DNA of 54,002 nt from assembly GCF_018919165.1 (NCBI RefSeq), contig NZ_JAHLQM010000018.1, positions 1 to 54,002 on the forward strand. Direction: 5' to 3'. The number at the start of each line of letters is the position of its first letter. Position 1 is the stretch's first letter. The DNA comes from Amphibacillus sp. MSJ-3 (lineage in GTDB: Bacteria; Bacillota; Bacilli; Bacillales; Amphibacillaceae). Positions 49,015 to 54,002 of this stretch are shown here, one piece after another. The position numbers and the translations under genes are program-made. Below the pieces are notes generated by a model. That model did no database searches, was not told where the DNA came from, and saw only the letters and a program-made list of their open reading frames with translations.

Positions 49015-49277
49015 TGGTTACTATTCAATTAAATCACCAGCATGTTATTGCTAAAATTGAACAAGCAAAAAGTCAGATCGATTCATTTAAGATTAAAATA
49101 CCGCCTCAAGTAAAACAATCTGATAATCATTTAAATTTTGTTAATGATTTTAGAGATAGGGAAGTGGAGATTAATCAATTAGTTAATACTTATTTAGAAG
49201 TTGTTATGAAAAACCTAGAGGACACTAAAGCTAATGTTAATCTAATTCAACAACAAGATCATGCGATCATTCGCTAA
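49014..49277 (+). CDS. LXG-associated helical protein, DUF5344/YwqI-like
   Basis: The 87-residue WXG100-sized helical protein matches YwqI-type DUF5344 partners (IQLNHQHVIAKIEQAKSQID; NFVNDFRDREVEINQLVNTY). Together with the preceding protein it should form the targeting complex with the LXG toxin encoded 26 bp downstream. The ATG overlaps the previous stop. Confidence 0.85.
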   Translation: MVTIQLNHQHVIAKIEQAKSQIDSFKIKIPPQVKQSDNHLNFVNDFRDREVEINQLVNTYLEVVMKNLEDTKANVNLIQQQDHAIIR

Positions 49278-49303
49278 TTTTCTGACCAAGTGAGGTTAAA
49301 AAA

Positions 49304-51223
49304 ATGAAACAGTTAAACGCAGAGCGGTTACGTGATACAATGGAAGTGCGAATTAAGCATTATCAAAGCTACCGTGAACAATTGTCTGCGCTTCGTCAAA
49401 TCTTTGAAGAAATCGTTGGTTTAGAAGGTTTTTCAGGACGAGGGGCTACAGCAATTAAAGGCTTCTATCAAGGCCAAATGGATGTTATCGATGCCTGGTT
49501 TCGATTGATTGATCGTCAAATTTCCTTTTTTGAAGGGGTCCCTGAAAACTTATCTGATTTTAAACTTGGTGGACAAACAATAGTCGATACAGAGTTTCTT
49601 AATGTGGACCTTGCTCAGCGAGAAATTCAAGCTGATCAAATGGTTAGTGATCAGAGACAAACGCTGAGACAAATTTTTACTGATATTGATGATCTCATGA
49701 CACTAAGCCCTTTTTCCCGTGACCAATTTGATCAACAAATGAGCGATCTTCGAAAAAAACGGATTGAAACGATCGATACCGTTGATGAGCTTGATCAACA
49801 GTTGACCACTGAATATAGCTCATCTTTATATGAACAAGATTTTCTCATCGCATTATTCGATACTTTACTCACGGCGACAAGAAAAGGTGGGGATATCTCA
49901 GTTATTCACTTTAATGCTGATGCTTATCACAAGAGCGATATTTATCAAAATATTGAAAGTGCACAAGCGTATACAGCAACCTATTTTGCGCATCGGGAAG
50001 AACAAGATCATGCCCGTCAACTCAGAGAACGTGCTTGGTATGAAGTGGTTTGGGATGGGGCCAAAACATTTGTTGGAGAAGTGACAGGTTATTATGATAC
50101 AATCCGAGCCACAACAGGAGTTGACCCCGTCACGGGTGTTGAGTACACAGCCGGACAACGCATCGCTTATGCCGGTCTAGCCGCTGCTGGCTTTATTCCT
50201 TTTGTAGGTTGGGCAGGGCGTGCGCTTAGAGGTAGCAAGGGCATCTACGCCACGGTTAAAGGTGTAAAGGCACTTGATACGAGCCTGGATATTTATAAAG
50301 CAGCCAATGCTTTTTCAATGATTAAGCAAGTTGAAATGGGTCTTTATGGTTTAGCTGCGGCCAATGGTTTTTCAGATGCCATTACAGGTAGAGATATCTT
50401 TGGTAATGCACTCAATGCCGAACAACGTAGTGCTAGCTTAATGCAGGGAATCGGTGCGAGCATTCCTTTTGTGCCTAGTGCTGTTAAACAAGGAAAATAC
50501 ATGACCAATCAAGCCCTGGAGACCATCAGCAACATGAACTTAACCCAAGGCTCAAATGGATTCCGGATATTTGGCCAAAACCAAGGTGGGCTCCAGCGCT
50601 GGTTAGGAAACAAACACATTCAACCAGCCTTTGCCGGGAGTGTCCCTGAAGTCCCCATTCGTGTGATGGATCAGAGGCATATCAACAAAAAACTTGATAT
50701 GGTGTATTCGAAGCGTGTGGGTAGTGGGAATATTGGTGAAAAAGTCAGTAAAGTAGCTGATAAAGTAGATGGATTAAATGTGAGCAAAGGAAAAGTTGGC
50801 GATAAAATTCCAATGGAAGATTTCCAAATGATACGCAAAAAATCATTGCATAATATAGAAGGTGATTCAATGACTCTAGGGAAGTATACTCCATCCATGG
50901 AAAATGGAACAGCCAACTGGGGTAAAGCAGGACCTGATTCTTATATTGGTCGTGCTGGGAAAGATTCAATGTATTTTGATTTAGGAAGCGAATGGGGACA
51001 AATACAAAAGAAATATAATTTAACTAATGATGAGATGTTTGAGTATTTTAATATACCAGCCCTAGATGATGCGGTGAAAAGTGGGAAAGAAATACGATTT
51101 TCACATGACCCGCGCTTATCTAGCTATAAAGATAGTTACTTGAGAAAAGAGTGGGAATATTTAAAAGATAAACACAATTTTAGCATTTTAATTGAGGAAG
51201 GTGGAGTTTGGTATGCGGAATGA
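49304..51223 (+). CDS. LXG-domain T7SS polymorphic toxin with pre-toxin TG domain and unidentified C-terminal toxin
   Basis: The 639-residue effector has an N-terminal LXG domain (about 1-205; LVGLEGFSGRGATAIKGFYQG gives the LxG motif), a pre-toxin TG region (about 265-310; TTGVDPVTGVEYTAGQRIAY, FVGWAGRALRG), a linker to about 455, and a C-terminal toxin (about 457-639). The toxin contains YFDLGSEWGQIQKKYNL and EYLKDKHNFSILIEEGGVWYAE, without a motif I can name. LXG toxins are secreted by the T7SS against rival bacteria. Residues about 147-456 are duplicated downstream. Confidence 0.92.
   Translation: MKQLNAERLRDTMEVRIKHYQSYREQLSALRQIFEEIVGLEGFSGRGATAIKGFYQGQMDVIDAWFRLIDRQISFFEGVPENLSDFKLGGQTIVDTEFLNVDLAQREIQADQMVSDQRQTLRQIFTDIDDLMTLSPFSRDQFDQQMSDLRKKRIETIDTVDELDQQLTTEYSSSLYEQDFLIALFDTLLTATRKGGDISVIHFNADAYHKSDIYQNIESAQAYTATYFAHREEQDHARQLRERAWYEVVWDGAKTFVGEVTGYYDTIRATTGVDPVTGVEYTAGQRIAYAGLAAAGFIPFVGWAGRALRGSKGIYATVKGVKALDTSLDIYKAANAFSMIKQVEMGLYGLAAANGFSDAITGRDIFGNALNAEQRSASLMQGIGASIPFVPSAVKQGKYMTNQALETISNMNLTQGSNGFRIFGQNQGGLQRWLGNKHIQPAFAGSVPEVPIRVMDQRHINKKLDMVYSKRVGSGNIGEKVSKVADKVDGLNVSKGKVGDKIPMEDFQMIRKKSLHNIEGDSMTLGKYTPSMENGTANWGKAGPDSYIGRAGKDSMYFDLGSEWGQIQKKYNLTNDEMFEYFNIPALDDAVKSGKEIRFSHDPRLSSYKDSYLRKEWEYLKDKHNFSILIEEGGVWYAE
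49741..50671 (+). repeat. Direct repeat copy 1 (0.93 kb) within the LXG toxin gene
   Basis: Nearly identical to 51734-52656, with only a handful of substitutions plus one 9-bp and one 1-bp indel. It covers the end of the LXG domain, pre-toxin TG region and linker, and stops exactly where the two toxin domains diverge. Confidence 0.97.
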
Positions 51224-51557
51224 TTCAAATACTAAGAAAAAGGCAAAAGAAATTATCAAAAAGCTTAAAAAGTATTTTGATAATAAAATTGATGATTTTA
51301 CAATTTATAATATAACAGAAGAACCGTATGAAATGTTTAATATTACATTTGTTGCTTATCATTATCACATTGTGAATTTCAGTTATAATAGGGGAAGTAT
51401 AGGTTGTGGTTTATCCTATGGTAAATATGATATTGAATTGGTAAACAGCCAAGAATGGTATGATAAAGCGGATATGGATGTTTTTTGTAAAGAACTTCAA
51501 GAGCAATTAGAATTAAGAATACCTGATAAGTTTTTAGAACATTATGGTTGGAAATAG
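51213..51557 (+). CDS. Presumed immunity protein for the first LXG toxin, 114 aa
   Basis: ATG 51213, inside the end of the toxin gene, follows GAGGAAGGTGGAG; the TTG at 51192 would overlap that site. The alpha/beta protein (KKAKEIIKKLKKYFDNKIDD; YHIVNFSYNRGSIGCGLSYG) is cytoplasmic with no signal peptide. Position directly after the toxin and an 11-bp overlap fit an immunity gene. I do not recognise its family, so the role is by synteny. Confidence 0.7.
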   Translation: MRNDSNTKKKAKEIIKKLKKYFDNKIDDFTIYNITEEPYEMFNITFVAYHYHIVNFSYNRGSIGCGLSYGKYDIELVNSQEWYDKADMDVFCKELQEQLELRIPDKFLEHYGWK

Positions 51558-51613
51558 AGAAAAGGGTGTGGGAAGAACCTAAAAATCATTAGACTTTAAG
51601 TTTTCCTTATTTG

Positions 51614-51733
51614 GTGCGCCCGGCATAGGCTATAACTCGGGGTGAAAGTCCACTACTGCACGGGTTCCATACAGTAAATACACTGTTACATGGAAGAAAG
51701 GTTATAGTGCTTACCCGTGGAGATCTCTCGGAC
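51614..51733 (+). mobile_element. Group II intron 5'-end fragment
   Basis: GTGCGCCCGGCATAGG begins at 51614 and is followed by GGGGTGAAAGTCC, matching recalled 5' ends of bacterial group II introns (start of domain I). After about 120 nt the sequence joins directly to the truncated LXG copy at 51734. The remainder of the intron, including any reverse transcriptase, is missing. It is in the same orientation as the intron 3' end at 1-119. Confidence 0.78.
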
Positions 51734-52656
51734 GAGTGATCTTCGAAAAAAAACGGATCGATACCGTTGATGAGCTTGATCAACAGTTGACCACTGAATA
51801 TAGCTCATCTTTATATGAACAAGATTTTCTCATCGCATTATTCGATACTTTACTCACGGCGACAAGAAAAGGTGGGGATATCTGAGTTATTCACTTTAAT
51901 GCTGATGCTTATCACAAGAGCGATGTTTATCAAAATATTGAAAGTGCACAAGCGTATACAGCAACCTATTTTGCGCATCGGGAAGAACAAGATCATGCTC
52001 GTCAACTCAGAGAACGTGCTTGGTATGAAGTGGTTTGGGATGGGGCCAAAACATTTGTTGGAGAAGTGACAGGTTATTATGATACAATCCGAGCCACAAC
52101 AGGAGTTGACCCCGTCACGGGTGTTGAGTACACAGCCGGACAACGTATCGCTTATGCCGGTCTAGCCGCTGCTGGCTTTATTCCTTTTGTAGGTTGGGCA
52201 GGGCGTGCGCTTAGAGGTAGCAAGGGCATCTACGCCACGGTTAAAGGTGTAAAGGCACTTGATACGAGCCTGGATATTTATAAAGCAGCCAATGCTTTTT
52301 CAATGATTAAGCAAGTTGAAATGGGTCTTTATGGTTTAGCTGCGGCCAATGGTTTTTCAGATGCCATTACAGGTAGAGATATCTTTGGTAATGCACTCAA
52401 TGCCGAACAACGTAGTGCTAGCTTAATGCAGGGAATCGGTGCGAGCATTCCTTTTGTGCCTAGTGCTGTTAAACAAGGAAAATACATGACCAATCAAGCC
52501 CTGGAGACCATCAGCAACATGAACTTAACCCAAGGCTCAAATGGATTCCGGATATTTGGCCAAAACCAAGGTGGGCTCCAGCGCTGGTTAGGAAACAAAC
52601 ACATTCAACCAGCCTTTGCCGGGAGTGTCCCTGAAGTCCCCATTCGTGTGATGGAT
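51734..52656 (+). repeat. Direct repeat copy 2 (0.92 kb), start of the orphan LXG cassette
   Basis: About 99% identical to 49741-50671 at an offset of 1985 bp over most of its length. Differences include one extra A and a 9-bp loss near 51750, and TCA changed to TGA at about 51883-51885, which break the LXG frame. Confidence 0.97.
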
Positions 52657-53244
52657 ACGAAACATGTGAATAAGATGGTGGATCATACCTATTTTAAAGG
52701 TGTTGGTGGGGGAAGTAAGGGTACGGGTAATGTAAAGCATTTGGATGATGTACCAAGAATAAAAGAAGTTGAAGTTAATTTTAAAAGAAATGATAAACAT
52801 GACTCCGAAGAGTTTGCAAGACAATTGAAAGACCAAGAAAAAGGTATGAATGAACTAACAGTTAATGAGTATTTAAAAAATCGTGAGAAATATATTGAAC
52901 AAGGGCGTGCAATTGAAGGTAACGCTGCACAACAAGCTGCTAGGGAAGAAGCTTATGTACAAAAGATAAATGACCTACAAAGAGAAGGATTAACGTTATC
53001 GAAAGCTAAGAAACAAGCTAAGGAGTGGTTAGATACTCAAGCTGCACTTCACAACCCAGACCAGATAGCGGGAGGAAAGGCAGAATTAATAGGAGGTTTG
53101 GGAGATAAGAGAATAAATTCATCAATAGGTAGTCAATGGCGGTATAGGATAGATATTGTTGATGAACAAATCAAGGAATTAGCAAAAAGTATGACACCAG
53201 AACAACTAAAAAATACTTATTTGAATGTGAAATTAACACATTAG
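51734..53244 (+). pseudogene. Truncated orphan LXG toxin with an Ntox15 (HxxD) DNase C-terminal domain
   Basis: The first about 145 LXG residues are absent. An indel near 51750 shifts the frame, and an in-frame TGA follows near 51884. From about 52030 (GTG, no ribosome binding site) the frame stays open for 404 residues: pre-toxin TG, linker, then a C-terminal domain unlike copy 1. That domain has KRNDKHDSEEFARQLKDQEK, NEYLKNREKY, AALHNPDQIAGG and NSSIGSQWRYR, the pattern of polymorphic toxin type 15 (Ntox15), the DNase domain of Agrobacterium Tde effectors. HNPD (53050-53061) supplies HxxD. It is an orphan warhead, probably not expressed as a secreted protein. Confidence 0.85.
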
Positions 53245-53258
53245 TGGGAGGAGTATAA

Positions 53259-53801
53259 ATGGAAGAATACTTAAAAGATTTTAAATTGCATAATAAAGTT
53301 CCGAGTGAAATCATTGAAAAATATATGCAACTGGTACCAAATGAAATTATAGATTTATGGAGTAATTATGGATTTGGTACATTTATGCAAGGATATTTTA
53401 AAAGTGTAAATCCAGAGGAATTTAAAGAGATTTTGGGAGAGAGTAGTCAAAGATACAAGGATTCAGTTGTGTTGTTTGCTACAGGTATGGGTGACCTAGT
53501 TATTTGGTCAGATGGATATGTTAGACTACTTAATTACAGGTATGGTGTGGTAAAGACAATTATGTTTACATTTGAATTTTTCTTTCAAAATATTAATGAT
53601 TTGGAATTTAAAGATGAGGATTTGTCTTGGCAACCGTATCCTGAAGCCCTTAGACGATATAGTGAGTTGGATTATGGTGAGTGCTTCGGCTATACACCGC
53701 TATTAGGTTTAGGTGGAGCAGAAAAAGTAGAGAATCTAAAAAAAGTCAAACTGAAGGAACATATTCTTATTATTACTGAATTTATGGGACCAGTTCAGTA
53801 A
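53259..53801 (+). CDS. Immunity protein with GAD-like and DUF1851 domains (Tdi-like)
   Basis: ATG 53259 follows GGGAGGAG. The 180-residue protein has a GAD-like N-terminal half (PNEIIDLWSNYGFGTFMQGY, FKSVNPEEFKEIL) and a DUF1851-like C-terminal half (VVLFATGMGDLVIWSDGYV; YGECFGYTPLLGLGGAEK). The same domain pair occurs in Tdi immunity proteins that neutralise Ntox15 DNases, so it is the partner of the orphan toxin domain just upstream. It appears intact, so the cell would stay immune to this toxin type. Confidence 0.85.
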   Translation: MEEYLKDFKLHNKVPSEIIEKYMQLVPNEIIDLWSNYGFGTFMQGYFKSVNPEEFKEILGESSQRYKDSVVLFATGMGDLVIWSDGYVRLLNYRYGVVKTIMFTFEFFFQNINDLEFKDEDLSWQPYPEALRRYSELDYGECFGYTPLLGLGGAEKVENLKKVKLKEHILIITEFMGPVQ

Positions 53802-53849
53802 TATTCGGGAGTATGTCACAGAATTAACTATAAGCACTTGATTGCCTTA

Positions 53850-53880
53850 TTAGGAATCAGGTGTTTTTGTTTTTTTAGAA
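53850..53880 (+). terminator. Rho-independent terminator after the immunity gene
   Basis: CACTTGATTGCC and GGAATCAGGTG pair (with a G-T pair and a one-base bulge) around TTATTA, followed by a TTTTTGTTTTTTT tract. Confidence 0.75.
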
Positions 53881-53881
53881 A

Positions 53882-54002
53882 TCAGGTTCTATAATATATG
53901 ACGTTGGTGAAGAAAAATCCCATTTCTCTTTGGAGATGAAATGGGGTGGAAATTCACTAGCGTCATTTTCATTTTTATATAGAAAACAAGTGAATTTCCC
54001 TG
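53882..54002. repeat. Nested inverted repeats at the window end, possible insertion-sequence terminus
   Basis: CCCATTT pairs with AAATGGG (about 53919-53945), TGACG with CGTCA (about 53900 and 53967), and GGAAATTCACT with AGTGAATTTCC (about 53948 and 53989). The dense pairing in a non-coding end resembles the terminal region of an insertion sequence, perhaps ISL3-like, whose transposase would lie beyond the window. Identity not established. Confidence 0.35.

Noticed and set aside
49830-52143. Alternative-frame and antisense open frames in the LXG repeat (seen twice)
   Set aside because: They appear twice only because the DNA is duplicated; no ribosome binding sites and cysteine-rich antisense translations of LXG codons.
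52030-53244. Intact 404-aa gene starting at GTG 52030
   Set aside because: The GTG is internal to the repeated LXG coding sequence, lacks a ribosome binding site, and the LXG export domain upstream is truncated and frameshifted; treated as an orphan pseudogene.
1-54002. tRNA or rRNA genes
   Set aside because: No cloverleaf with the conserved T-arm sequence or rRNA signature was noticed; the prophage does not use a tRNA gene as its attachment site.

Overview
The window looks like chromosome of a low-GC Gram-positive bacterium of the Bacillaceae type (Bacillota). It carries a type VII secretion (T7SS, Yuk/Ess) locus in Bacillus-like gene order, AT-rich intergenic DNA, strong AGGAGG-type ribosome binding sites and frequent TTG/GTG starts. 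I cannot name the species.

Layout. (1) 1-119 is the 3' end (domains V and VI) of a group II intron. (2) 120-640 is a long AT-rich leader, then a WXG100 (esxA/yukE) gene at 641-934. (3) About 963-39077 is a complete 38-kb siphovirus-type prophage inserted between esxA and the next T7SS gene. An 11-bp core (TATCGATGATA) is repeated at both ends. (4) 39107-48570 holds the rest of the T7SS machinery: yukD/esaB, essB, essC, esaA and essA. (5) 49-53.8 kb is an LXG polymorphic-toxin island: two small helical partner genes, a full-length LXG toxin with its presumed immunity gene, a fragment of a group II intron 5' end, a broken second copy of the LXG/pre-toxin region ending in an Ntox15 (HxxD) DNase domain, and a GAD-like/DUF1851 immunity gene. 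(6) The last about 120 bp contain nested inverted repeats, possibly an insertion-sequence end.

The prophage is modular. Leftward lysogeny genes (integrase, ImmA-type peptidase, CI-like repressor) face a switch region with three 16-bp operators and two face-to-face promoters. Small early genes follow. The replication module has a Cas4-like DUF2800 protein, a DUF2815 protein, a family A DNA polymerase, MazG, a small sliding-clamp-like protein, a DUF3310 protein, a VapE-type primase/helicase, a VRR-NUC nuclease and an SNF2 helicase. A cluster of ten TGACAAC-type repeats plus an AT-rich tract is a candidate origin. A RinA/ArpU-like late activator comes next, then packaging, head, tail, holin and amidase genes. 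Tail assembly chaperones are joined by a canonical -1 frameshift signal.

The observations most worth a second look are: the prophage splitting the T7SS locus; a minor head (MuF/SPP1 gp7) protein fused to an HELFH metallopeptidase-like domain with a translationally coupled small gene and its own terminator, resembling a virion-delivered toxin/immunity cassette; the 0.92-kb direct repeats that would let the LXG toxin swap its warhead by recombination; the iteron cluster; and the face-to-face lysis/lysogeny promoters.
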